Shown here: one piece after another, positions 7,157-13,007 of the stretch
Numbering within the stretch: the first letter of the stretch is position 1
How the letters are laid out: each line of letters starts with the position of its first letter
From: an uncultured Alphaproteobacteria bacterium
GTDB taxonomy: Bacteria; Pseudomonadota; Alphaproteobacteria; Rhizobiales; Ancalomicrobiaceae
Assembly (NCBI GenBank): GCA_937919435.1
Contig: CALFRR010000272.1
Span: 1-13,007, forward strand
Direction: 5' to 3'
DNA length: 13,007 nucleotides
Program-made: the position numbers and the translations under genes
The notes under the pieces: generated by a model
Database searches by the model: none
What the model saw: only the letters and a program-made list of their open reading frames with translations
What the model was told of the DNA's origin: nothing

Positions 7157-7184
7157 TCCGGGGGATGCCGCAGCATCCCCCGGA
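7157..7184 (-). terminator. Hairpin just downstream of dppA: partial terminator or 3'-end stabiliser
   Basis: A perfect 12-bp stem (7157-7168 with 7173-7184) around a 4-nt loop starts 16 nt after the dppA stop. The minus-strand RNA continues AACGACC, so it lacks a U-tract and is unlikely to stop polymerase alone. Stem-loops in this place are known in many binding-protein operons, where they raise the level of the binding protein relative to the membrane subunits. Confidence 0.6.
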
Positions 7185-7200
7185 CGCGTCACCGAGGTGA

Positions 7201-8802
7201 TCACTTCAGATCGACGCCGTAGAACTCGTGACGGCCGAACGGCGAGATCTTGTAGCCGACGACTTCCTTGCGGGTCGGCTCGAAGACCACCGAATGGGCG
7301 ATCGGGAACTGCGGCGCTTCGTCGTGGGCGATGACCTGCATCTCCTCGTAGAGCTTGGTGCGCTCCTTGATGCTGGAGAGGGTGCGGGCCTTGGCGAGCT
7401 TGTCGTTGAAGTCCTTGTTGCACCACTTCGACAGGTTCTGGCCGGCCGGCTTGCCCTCGGCGTTGCAGCCGAGCAGGAAGAAGAAGTTGTCCGGATCGCC
7501 GTTGTCGCCGGTCCAGCCGAGCTGGCCGAGCAGATGTTCGCCGTTCTGCAGACGCTTGCGATACTCGCCCCACTCGTAGGACTTCAGTTCCGTCTCGACG
7601 CCGATCTTGGCGAGGTCGGACTGCATCATCTCGGCGGCGCGCTTGGCGTTGGGGTTGTACGGACGCTGCACCGGCATCCACCACAGATCCATCTTGATCG
7701 GGGTGGTCACGCCGGCGGCGGCGAGCATCGCCTTGGCCTTCTCCGGATCGTAGGGGTAGTCGACGATCTTGTCGTTGTAGGACCAGATGGTCGGCGGGAT
7801 CAGGTTCTTGGCCGGCTGGCCGGCGCCCTGATAGACCTCCTTGAGGATCGAGGCCTTGTCGATCGCCATCGAGAGGGCCTGACGGACCTCCTTCTTGTCG
7901 AGCGGCGGCTTGGTGACCTGGAACGACAGGTAGCCGATGTTGAGGCCCGGCTGGTTCATCAGGTTGAGGTTCGTGTCGGCGCGGATCTCGGCGAGGTCGG
8001 CCGGACGCGGCGCGATCATCACGTGGCACTCGCCCTTCTTCAGCTTGGCGAGGCGGGCGGTCGGATCGGGCGTGATGGCGAAGACCAGATCGTCGATCGG
8101 CGCCTTGCCGCCGAAATAGGGCGCGAAGGCCTTGTAGCGGATCACCGCGTCCTTCTGATAGGCGACGAACTGATAGGGGCCGGTGCCGACCGGGATCTGG
8201 TCGAACTGCTCCATCTTGCCGGCCTTCTGCAGGAAGGCGGCATACTCGGCCGACTGGATGGTCATGAAGTCCATCGCGAGGTTGGCCAGCATCGGCGCGT
8301 TCGGCGCCTTCAGCTTCATGACGACGGTGTGGTCGTCGGTCTTGGTCAGGCTCTCGGTCGATTCCGCCATCTCCATGTCGGCGAAGTAGTCGTACTTGCC
8401 ATTGGAGATCTTGTGGTAGGGATGATCGGCCTTGGCCTGACGGTCGAAGGAGAACAGCACGTCGTCGGCGTTGAGATCACGGGTCGGCTTGAAGCCGTTG
8501 ACGCCCGAATGGAACTTCACGCCCTTGCGCAGGTGGAAGGTGATGGTCAGGCCGTCTTCGCTGATGTCCCACTTCTCGGCGAGGCCGGGCACGACCTTGG
8601 TCGTGCCGCGCTCGAATTCGACGAGCTGATTGTAGACCGGGCGAGCGGCGTCGAACGACGTGCCGGTGGTGTTGAGCGCCGGGGTGAAGTTCTCCGGGCT
8701 GCCTTCCGAGCAGTAGACCAGGGTCTTGGCCTCGACCGCACCGATCCCGAGCGCGAGCATCGCCAGAAGAGTGGCCGCGCCGGTCGCAAATGTCCGTTTC
8801 AT
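7201..8802 (-). CDS. dppA: Periplasmic dipeptide-binding protein DppA
   Basis: A 533-residue substrate-binding protein that delivers peptides to DppBCDF. The signal peptide ends GAVEA (residue 25), giving a mature N-terminus KTLVYCSEGSPENF almost identical to that of E. coli DppA. Strong similarity continues throughout: LNADDVLFSFDRQ, NPNAKRAAEM, and GWTGDNGDPDNFF, which contains the aspartate that binds the ligand's amino terminus. Four cysteines (mature C6, the one in KKGEC, and those in LLGC and SKWC) match the two disulfides of E. coli DppA. The frame is open upstream to 9600, but the true start is the ATG at 8802, with AGGAG 8 nt upstream. Some DppA proteins also carry haem or 5-aminolevulinate, and that cannot be excluded here. 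Confidence 0.97.
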   Translation of the reverse strand: MKRTFATGAATLLAMLALGIGAVEAKTLVYCSEGSPENFTPALNTTGTSFDAARPVYNQLVEFERGTTKVVPGLAEKWDISEDGLTITFHLRKGVKFHSGVNGFKPTRDLNADDVLFSFDRQAKADHPYHKISNGKYDYFADMEMAESTESLTKTDDHTVVMKLKAPNAPMLANLAMDFMTIQSAEYAAFLQKAGKMEQFDQIPVGTGPYQFVAYQKDAVIRYKAFAPYFGGKAPIDDLVFAITPDPTARLAKLKKGECHVMIAPRPADLAEIRADTNLNLMNQPGLNIGYLSFQVTKPPLDKKEVRQALSMAIDKASILKEVYQGAGQPAKNLIPPTIWSYNDKIVDYPYDPEKAKAMLAAAGVTTPIKMDLWWMPVQRPYNPNAKRAAEMMQSDLAKIGVETELKSYEWGEYRKRLQNGEHLLGQLGWTGDNGDPDNFFFLLGCNAEGKPAGQNLSKWCNKDFNDKLAKARTLSSIKERTKLYEEMQVIAHDEAPQFPIAHSVVFEPTRKEVVGYKISPFGRHEFYGVDLK

Positions 8803-8870
8803 CGAGTTCGCTCCTTGAGAAGCCTTGTAGGAAGGGTCGCGGGTTGTCGCCCCCACGGAAAAATCCTTCT

Positions 8871-8908
8871 CGAAACCCTTCGTTTCGCGGATCACGAACG
8901 TCGTTCGT
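8871..8908 (-). other. Two small dyads in the dppA leader
   Basis: CGAAAC-CCTTC-GTTTCG (8871-8887) can fold with a 6-bp stem. ACGAACG-T-CGTTCGT (8894-8908) is a perfect 7+1+7 palindrome. Both lie between the candidate promoter and the dppA ribosome-binding site, so they could act in RNA or, for the second, as a protein-binding site. No riboswitch class is recognisable. Confidence 0.35.
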
Positions 8909-8982
8909 CCGGCCGCTCCGGATCGGGTCCCCCGGAAATCGAGGAGGGGTGAGAACCCCCCGGCTCGCTTCCTGAGCGGCAG

Positions 8983-9011
8983 ATCAAATCGCAACCCAGG
9001 CCGTTGTGCAA
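8983..9011 (-). promoter_or_regulatory. Candidate dppA promoter overlapping a palindrome
   Basis: On the minus strand TTGCAC (9006-9011) and TTTGAT (8983-8988) are 17 bp apart, matching the hexamer consensus at 3 and 4 of 6 bases. CCGTTG-TG-CAACGG (9001-9014) is a perfect 6-bp-arm dyad across the -35, suitable for a repressor. The implied leader is about 175 nt. Confidence 0.35.
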
Positions 9012-9067
9012 CGGGGGAGACCGCTCGAATCACACGTCGTCTGCACCATTTTCGCGCGTGACCCGGC

Positions 9068-9793
9068 TCAGGGCAGATCGGCCGAGACTTCCGGCCAACG
9101 GGCGATCGCGGTGGAGAGAAGACGATCGGGGGCGAGCATGAAGGCGGCGCGCGCGGTGGCGTCGGCGAACAGCAGCAGACGTCCGCCGACGATCGCCGGG
9201 TAGAGCGGGGATCCTTCGGTCGGCCGTCCCTGGGAGACGGCGAAGGCGCAGCGTCCGGCGAACAGCGGCGCGTAGGTCTCCGGCGCGTTGCGGAAGGCCG
9301 CCAGATTGCCGACGTTGGCGAACCGCCAGGTGGTGTTCTGCCACGCATACTCGAAGTCGGCCCGGCCGAGGACCGGCCGGCCTTCGGTCCAGTAGGCGAC
9401 CGGATCGTATCCGCCGAGAGCGAAGCCGGTGTAGGGGTCGGCGAGCCAGTCGATGCGCGGCTTCGGCGCCTCCGCGGCGATCGGTCCGTCGAGCTTCGGC
9501 GGTGGCGGCGGCGGTGGGCGCGGCTTCGGTGGAGGTGGCGGCGGCGGTTCGGCGGCAGGGGCCGGAGCGGGAGCCGGAGCGGGATCGTGGCCCCCGCCAC
9601 CGGAGGCGGCGGCGCGATCGCCCGCGAACGCGACCGTGGCGACCAGCCCGGCGAGGAGGACGCGGATCGCCCTCCTTCGGAGGTCGAGGCACGGGACTCC
9701 GCCGGCGCGCGGTCGGTGGGCGCCCGTTCCTCGCCGCGTCTCCGCCCGAATTCCGCTAAAGTGATCCTTGTACGATTCGTTCCGCCGGGGCAC
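9068..9793 (-). CDS. Exported YHS-domain protein with a proline-rich linker (start uncertain)
   Basis: The C-terminal half is a clear YHS domain: GFALGGYDPVAYWTEGRP, then WQNTTWRFANVGNLAAFRNAPETYAPLFAGRCAFAVSQG (about residues 123-189 of the 241 counted from the GTG at 9793; quoted only to show the landmarks GYDPVAY, WRFA and CAFAVSQG). A hydrophobic signal-like stretch AIRVLLAGLVATVAFAG (42-58) precedes a Gly/Ala/Pro linker with two runs of seven prolines (about 70-100). YHS proteins of this type are exported and often linked to metal or stress functions, but the role is unknown. The start is doubtful: the frame stays open to 9964, the best in-frame start is GTG at 9793, and a strong AAGGAGG near 9680 lies where no standard in-frame start follows. 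It is divergent from eipA. Confidence 0.8.
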   Translation of the reverse strand: MPRRNESYKDHFSGIRAETRRGTGAHRPRAGGVPCLDLRRRAIRVLLAGLVATVAFAGDRAAASGGGGHDPAPAPAPAPAAEPPPPPPPKPRPPPPPPPKLDGPIAAEAPKPRIDWLADPYTGFALGGYDPVAYWTEGRPVLGRADFEYAWQNTTWRFANVGNLAAFRNAPETYAPLFAGRCAFAVSQGRPTEGSPLYPAIVGGRLLLFADATARAAFMLAPDRLLSTAIARWPEVSADLP

Positions 9794-9816
9794 GGTCTTC
9801 CGCCGATCCCGGCCCG

Positions 9817-9861
9817 CCGAACGGAAGGCGTTCGGAGAACGCGAATCGGGCGGGCCCGCCC
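9817..9861. other. Dyads in the YHS-eipA divergent region
   Basis: CCGAACG-GAAGG-CGTTCGG (9817-9835) forms a 7-bp stem, and GGGCGGGCCCGCCC (9848-9861) is a perfect 14-bp palindrome. Both are in the space that must hold the eipA promoter and leader. No CtrA site (TTAA-N7-TTAA) is present in this region on inspection. Confidence 0.35.
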
Positions 9862-9905
9862 ACGGGCTCAGCAGACGGGGAAGGCGATCCCTGTGCAAGT
9901 TCGTC

Positions 9906-10481
9906 GTGACGAGGTTCCTCTCCTTCGCGATCGGCCTCCTCCTTCTCGGAGCGGCGGCGCTCACCGGCGTCGGCCCGGCCGCGGCGCAGGATCGGGGCGG
10001 CAGCTACAGTGCGCAGGAGCTGGTGCGCACCGGCCACAAGTTCTTCGGAACGGTCTCCGGCGGTCTCGCCACGGTGATCGAGGAGGCGGTCTCGCGCTAC
10101 GGTCAGCCGAACGGCTACATCCTCGGCGAGGAGGGGTCGGGCGCGGTGATCGGTGGACTGCGCTACGGCGAGGGGCGGCTCAACACCCGCGATCGGCAAC
10201 CGATCAAGGTCTACTGGCAGGGGCCGTCGATCGGCTGGGACTTCGGCGGCGAAGGCGCGCGCACGATGATGCTCGTCTACAATCTGCCGTCGCCGGACGC
10301 CCTCTATCAGCGCTTCGGCGGGGTCGACGGCTCGGCCTACTTCATCGGCGGCTTCGGCATGACGGCGCTGGTCGCCGACCGGATCTACGTGGTGCCGGTG
10401 CGCTCCGGCATGGGCGTGCGGCTCGGCGTCAACCTCGGCTATCTGAAGTTCACCCCGACGGCGACCTGGAACCCCTTCTGA
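9906..10481 (+). CDS. eipA: Periplasmic envelope-integrity protein EipA (DUF1134)
   Basis: A 191-residue exported protein. The Sec signal (FLSFAIGLLLLGAAALTG, ending GPAAAQ near 26) precedes the DUF1134 domain, which shows its hallmark blocks: FFGTVSGGLA, NGYILGEEGSGA, VYWQGPSIGWDFGG, RTMMLVYNL, YQRFGGVDGSAYFIGG, and a C-terminus LGYLKFTPTATWNPF. In Brucella abortus EipA is a soluble eight-stranded beta-barrel needed for envelope stress resistance, and its gene is activated directly by CtrA. The start is uncertain: GTG at 9906 puts the signal peptide right at the N-terminus but lacks a good Shine-Dalgarno. A CTG at 9891 would be better spaced from GGGGAAGG. A TTG at 9768 would add 46 unlikely Arg-rich residues. 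Confidence 0.9.
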   Translation: MTRFLSFAIGLLLLGAAALTGVGPAAAQDRGGSYSAQELVRTGHKFFGTVSGGLATVIEEAVSRYGQPNGYILGEEGSGAVIGGLRYGEGRLNTRDRQPIKVYWQGPSIGWDFGGEGARTMMLVYNLPSPDALYQRFGGVDGSAYFIGGFGMTALVADRIYVVPVRSGMGVRLGVNLGYLKFTPTATWNPF

Positions 10482-10587
10482 CGGTCCTTCGTCGGAGCCC
10501 CGATGCGGCCGGAGCGGTCGATGCGGCGGGCGACGGAAGATGATAATCGAGACGTCGAGAGTTCGGTCGGGGAGCGAGTGAGCGGCC

Positions 10588-11751
10588 ATGGTCATCGAAT
10601 GGGCGATGTACTTCGCGCTCGGTTTCTGCTCGGCCGGACTGGTCTGTCTCCTGGTGATGGGGGCGCTGTGGCGCCGGGCGGTCCGGCTGACCACCCGACG
10701 GGTCGCGGCGGCGATCCCGCCGGACGTCGAAGCGGCGCGGGCCGAGCGCGATCTGCAGGCGGCGCGCTTCGCTCGCGACGTCCGCCGGGTCGAACTGGCG
10801 CTCGCCGATTCCCGGCGGCGGCAGGCGGAGGAGCGCATCGAGGTCGGTCGCGGCCGGGCGGCGCTCGACCGGATGACCGAGGCCCGCGACGAGGAGCTGC
10901 GCAAGGTCGCCGAGGGGATCGCCCGCGAGGCGGCGCTGGCCGAGGAGATCGCCGAGCGCGATCGGCGGCTCGAAGCGCGCGAGGGCGAACTGGCGGAAGC
11001 GGGACGGATGATCGCGGAACGCGACGAACGGATCTCCGACGGCGTCGAGGCGGTGGCGCGGATGGAGCGGCTGCGCGACGAGAAGGCGGTGGAGGCGGCG
11101 ACCCGGGCGACCGAGGTCGACACGCTCGCGCTGCGGCTGGAGGCGGCCGAGGCCGACATCGCCGAGAGGAACGAGCGGATCGCTGCCCTCGAAGCCTCCG
11201 AACGTCGGGCCCTGGCGGCTGCGGCCCAGGAGAAGGACAGAGCGGATCGGCTCGACCGGCGGATCGAGCGGCTGGTCGCCGACGTCGCCGACCGCGAGGA
11301 CACCGCCGATCGTCGCCAGCGGGAGTTGCAGCGGTCGCGCGAGGCCCTGACCGCGGCCCAGGACCGGATCGCCGCCCTCTCCGTGCGGGGCGAGGGACGT
11401 CCGGCGACCGACGGCGAGTCCGCCGGGCTCGCCGCGCTGCGGGCGGAGAACGCCGAGCTGGCGCGCCGTCTGGCGGCGATGGAGGCGGCGAGGCCGGGAC
11501 GGGCCGGCGGCGACGAGGTCGGGCGTCTGCGGCTCCGCGAGGAGATCGCCGGGCTCGCCGCCGAGATGGTCCGGCTGACCGCCGAGGTCGAGGGGCGGGG
11601 CGGGACGATCGACCGGTTGCTCGCCGGCCGCGGCGATGCGGGGGTGCCGGGCGGGCTCGCCGACCGGATCCGCCGGCTGAGGGCGAAGACGACGGCGAGC
11701 GGCGAGACGACGCGCCCGGAGCGGGGGCGGCCGGGCGGTTCGACCATTTGA
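10588..11751 (+). CDS. Membrane-anchored coiled-coil protein of unknown function
   Basis: A 387-residue protein with one N-terminal transmembrane segment (about 7-28, YFALGFCSAGLVCLLVMGALW) followed by basic residues (RRAVRLTTRR), so the rest should face the cytoplasm. Residues about 45-300 are rich in Glu, Arg, Ala and Leu in heptad-like order, predicting a long coiled coil. A short conserved-looking tail, LREEIAGLAAEMVRLTAEVEG then GLADRIRRLRA, follows a Gly/Pro break. Comparable proteins occur beside eipA and chpT in Hyphomicrobiales as far as I recall, but no function is assigned. The ATG at 10588 has only a distant GGAG. Other long open frames across this region, including one of 597 codons on the minus strand (10450-12243), lack sensible composition and are shadows. 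It follows eipA by 106 bp and may be cotranscribed. Confidence 0.86.
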   Translation: MVIEWAMYFALGFCSAGLVCLLVMGALWRRAVRLTTRRVAAAIPPDVEAARAERDLQAARFARDVRRVELALADSRRRQAEERIEVGRGRAALDRMTEARDEELRKVAEGIAREAALAEEIAERDRRLEAREGELAEAGRMIAERDERISDGVEAVARMERLRDEKAVEAATRATEVDTLALRLEAAEADIAERNERIAALEASERRALAAAAQEKDRADRLDRRIERLVADVADREDTADRRQRELQRSREALTAAQDRIAALSVRGEGRPATDGESAGLAALRAENAELARRLAAMEAARPGRAGGDEVGRLRLREEIAGLAAEMVRLTAEVEGRGGTIDRLLAGRGDAGVPGGLADRIRRLRAKTTASGETTRPERGRPGGSTI

Positions 11752-11780
11752 ATTGCGCCGCCGACCCCTGTAGCTAGAGC
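11748..11780 (+). promoter_or_regulatory. Candidate chpT promoter
   Basis: TTGAAT (11748-11753) precedes GCTAGAGC (11773-11780), which matches 7 of 8 positions of the Caulobacter housekeeping -10 consensus GCTANAWC. The spacing is longer than ideal. The -35 overlaps the stop codon of the coiled-coil gene. The assignment is by eye. Confidence 0.35.
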
Positions 11781-11793
11781 CGATATCCGCCCG

Positions 11794-11812
11794 CGGTCCC
11801 GATTCGGGGCCG
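11794..11812 (+). other. Hairpin in the chpT leader
   Basis: CGGTCCCG-ATT-CGGGGCCG forms an 8-bp stem with one G-U pair and a 3-nt loop. There is no U-tract. It could be a weak terminator after the coiled-coil gene or a 5' structure on chpT mRNA. Confidence 0.4.
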
Positions 11813-11881
11813 TCCGTCTTCCGGCGGTCGTCCCGGTGCGTCCGCCGATCGATCGCCCCTCGCTCACGAGGAGCCCCGTCC

Positions 11882-12562
11882 ATGGCCGAAACGTCGGACA
11901 TCGCCGCTCTCGATCTCGCCGCGCTGATCGCCAGCCGCGTCTGCCACGACATCATTTCGCCGGTCGGAGCGATCAACAACGGTCTCGAGGTTCTCGCCGA
12001 GGAGAACAACGAAGAGATGCGCGAGTTCGCCATGGACCTGATCCGCAAGAGCGCGCGGCAGGCCTCGGCGAAGCTCCAGTTCGCCCGTCTGGCCTTCGGT
12101 GCGGCCGGTTCGGCCGGGGCCTCGATCGATCTGGGCGATGCCGAGAACGTCGCCAAGGGATTCATGGCCGGCGAGAAGGCGACGCTCGAATGGACCGCGA
12201 CGCGGGTCCTGATGCCGAAGAACCTGGTCAAGCTGCTGCTCAACCTGATCCTCGTCGCCGGTCACGCGATCCCGCGCGGCGGCGTCGTCGCGGTGGTGGT
12301 GACCGGGGCGGCGGAGAGCCCGACCTTCACCATCACCTGCACCGGGACGTCGGCCCGCATCCCGGCCAACGCCGAGGCGTTCCTCGACGGACGGCACGGC
12401 GAGCACGGGCCGGACGCCCATTCGATCCAGCCGATCTACGCCGGACTGCTCGCCAAGGCGGCGGGGATGCGGACGTCGATCGACAAGGAAGGCGACACGG
12501 TGGTCTTCCGAGCGGTTCCGAGTGTCGAGGCGACGCCCGCCGCGGTGCCGACCTCGGCCTGA
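11882..12562 (+). CDS. chpT: Histidine phosphotransferase ChpT
   Basis: A 226-residue cytoplasmic phosphotransferase that relays phosphate from the hybrid kinase CckA to CtrA and CpdR, controlling the alphaproteobacterial cell cycle. The dimerisation/phosphorylation helix holds SRVCHDIISPVGAINNGLEVL, with H22 the expected phospho-site. The C-terminal half is the degenerate kinase-like fold (NLVKLLLNLILVAGHAIPRGG, then HSIQPIYAGLLAKAAG) that does not bind ATP in this family. A good GAGGAG Shine-Dalgarno lies 8-9 nt before the ATG. It lies 130 bp after the coiled-coil gene and is followed by a perfect dyad. Length is typical of the family. Confidence 0.95.
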   Translation: MAETSDIAALDLAALIASRVCHDIISPVGAINNGLEVLAEENNEEMREFAMDLIRKSARQASAKLQFARLAFGAAGSAGASIDLGDAENVAKGFMAGEKATLEWTATRVLMPKNLVKLLLNLILVAGHAIPRGGVVAVVVTGAAESPTFTITCTGTSARIPANAEAFLDGRHGEHGPDAHSIQPIYAGLLAKAAGMRTSIDKEGDTVVFRAVPSVEATPAAVPTSA

Positions 12563-12954
12563 GCGCTGTTCGTCGATCGTCGGCGGCGGGGACCCCGCCG
12601 CCGAAGAGGTCTCGTGCGAGCAACACGGAGTTCGTCGCAACGTTGGTGGCGGCGTGCGGTGTCCGAGATTTCGGTTTTTCGCGAAGAAAACGTCGAGGGC
12701 GGCGTTCCGGCGGCCGTTTGACGTAACGACAGGTGCGTTTCTCTTCGTCTTTCGTCTGTGCAAGTCGTCGGACCTCTGGTTCGACCCGCCTTCTACCCCA
12801 GCGGGATTTTCAGTCGAGGCGACAATTCATTCGACCGACGCGAGTGGAACGACCTCGGCAATCCTCTCTTAACGCTTTGTCTCGATACTGCCTTTCCGAG
12901 CCGGGGAAACTCCCCGCGACGACCCCGTAGACGGTCGCAGGCAAGGTAGAGTCC
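12563..12954 (+). other. Intergenic region between chpT and cheA (392 bp)
   Basis: After the chpT dyad the DNA becomes noticeably less GC-rich (about 12660-12900), as expected for regulatory sequence. I see a TTGACG (12718-12723) without a convincing -10, a TTAACG (from 12869) that is at best a CtrA half-site, and a hairpin CGGGGA-AAC-TCCCCG (12902-12916) close to the cheA start. Short open frames here look noncoding. The promoter of the che operon is presumably within it. Confidence 0.6.
12580..12604 (+). terminator. Perfect dyad downstream of chpT
   Basis: TCGGCGGCGGGG, one base, then its exact complement gives a 12+1+12 dyad 17 bp after the chpT stop. It is followed by AGAGGTC, without a U-tract. 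A second, weaker terminator-like element follows: CCGA-GATT-TCGG then TTTTT (12663-12679). Confidence 0.55.
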
Positions 12955-13007
12955 ATGGACGATCTTCTTCGCGAATTCCTCACGGAAACGAACGAGAGCC
13001 TCGACGT
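12955..13007 (+). CDS. cheA: CheA-type chemotaxis histidine kinase (partial, first 17 codons)
   Basis: The frame begins MDDLLREFLTETNESLD and runs off the right edge. This N-terminus is characteristic of the Hpt domain of CheA proteins in Hyphomicrobiales and related groups. CheA phosphorylates CheY and CheB in response to chemoreceptors. AAGG lies about 9 nt before the ATG. Only 17 codons are visible, so the call rests on recognition of the start and would need the downstream sequence. A che operon probably continues beyond the window. Confidence 0.7.
   Translation, partial: MDDLLREFLTETNESLD

Noticed and set aside
7228..8952. 574-codon plus-strand open frame opposite dppA
   Set aside because: It mirrors the codon pattern of dppA, has repetitive Leu/Gly/Asp/Val composition and no independent ribosome-binding site or domain.
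8803..9600. N-terminal extension of dppA upstream to 9600
   Set aside because: DppA homology and the signal peptide begin at the ATG at 8802 with a good Shine-Dalgarno. The extension is Arg/Pro/Ser-rich and overlaps the YHS gene.
9453..9764. Glycine-rich plus-strand open frame (103 codons)
   Set aside because: It is the complement of the proline-rich linker of the YHS protein and has no other support.
10450..12243. 597-codon minus-strand open frame across the coiled-coil gene and chpT
   Set aside because: Arg/Pro/Ala/Gly-rich antisense shadow. The plus-strand frames encode a transmembrane coiled coil and ChpT.
12867..12885. CtrA binding site at TTAACGCTTTG upstream of cheA
   Set aside because: Only one TTAA half-site is present. 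The second half seven bases on reads TCTC.
1..13007. CRISPR array, tRNA, rRNA, insertion sequence or phage gene
   Set aside because: No direct-repeat array, cloverleaf-like sequence, transposase or phage-type protein was seen on reading either strand.

Overview
The window looks like chromosomal DNA from a GC-rich alphaproteobacterium, most likely of the order Hyphomicrobiales (Rhizobiales). The evidence is the very high GC content and the order eipA (DUF1134), a membrane-anchored coiled-coil protein, chpT, and the start of a cheA. EipA and ChpT are alphaproteobacterial families tied to the CtrA cell-cycle pathway. No species-level call can be made. I see no mobile elements, tRNA, rRNA or CRISPR; the organisation is that of a core chromosome.

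Layout. Everything left of about 9.8 kb is read on the minus strand and everything right of it on the plus strand. (1) Positions 1-2819, minus: a PhoB-box-like site, a Sec-exported PhoA-family alkaline phosphatase, a small Tat-exported protein resembling DUF3299 with a CPFC motif, and an ABC ATPase of the LolD/MacB type that runs off the left edge. The three genes overlap end to start (GTGA and a 26-bp overlap), so they are probably one phosphate-regulated operon. (2) Positions 3084-8802, minus: a complete dppABCDF peptide importer. dppA is separated from dppB by 174 bp with two strong hairpins, and dppBCDF are overlapping or nearly so. (3) Positions 9068 to about 9793, minus: an exported YHS-domain protein with a proline-rich linker. 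(4) From about 9906, plus: eipA, a 387-residue transmembrane coiled-coil protein, chpT, a 392-bp intergenic region, and the first 17 codons of a CheA-type kinase.

How the genes fit together. The phosphatase releases phosphate in the periplasm. Its operon partners resemble components of MacB-like transporters found next to DUF3299 proteins, some of which are Zur-controlled, so a role in metal supply to the Zn/Mg phosphatase is a testable guess. The Dpp system imports dipeptides and possibly haem or 5-aminolevulinate. On the right, ChpT is the phosphotransferase that feeds CtrA and CpdR, and eipA is a direct CtrA target in Brucella. The unstudied coiled-coil protein between them is a reasonable candidate for envelope or cell-cycle work.

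The most interesting parts are the Pho-box phosphatase/DUF3299-like/ABC operon, the AT-rich palindrome upstream of it, the coiled-coil protein between eipA and chpT, and the hairpin that covers the dppB ribosome-binding site. No clearly unprecedented system is visible.
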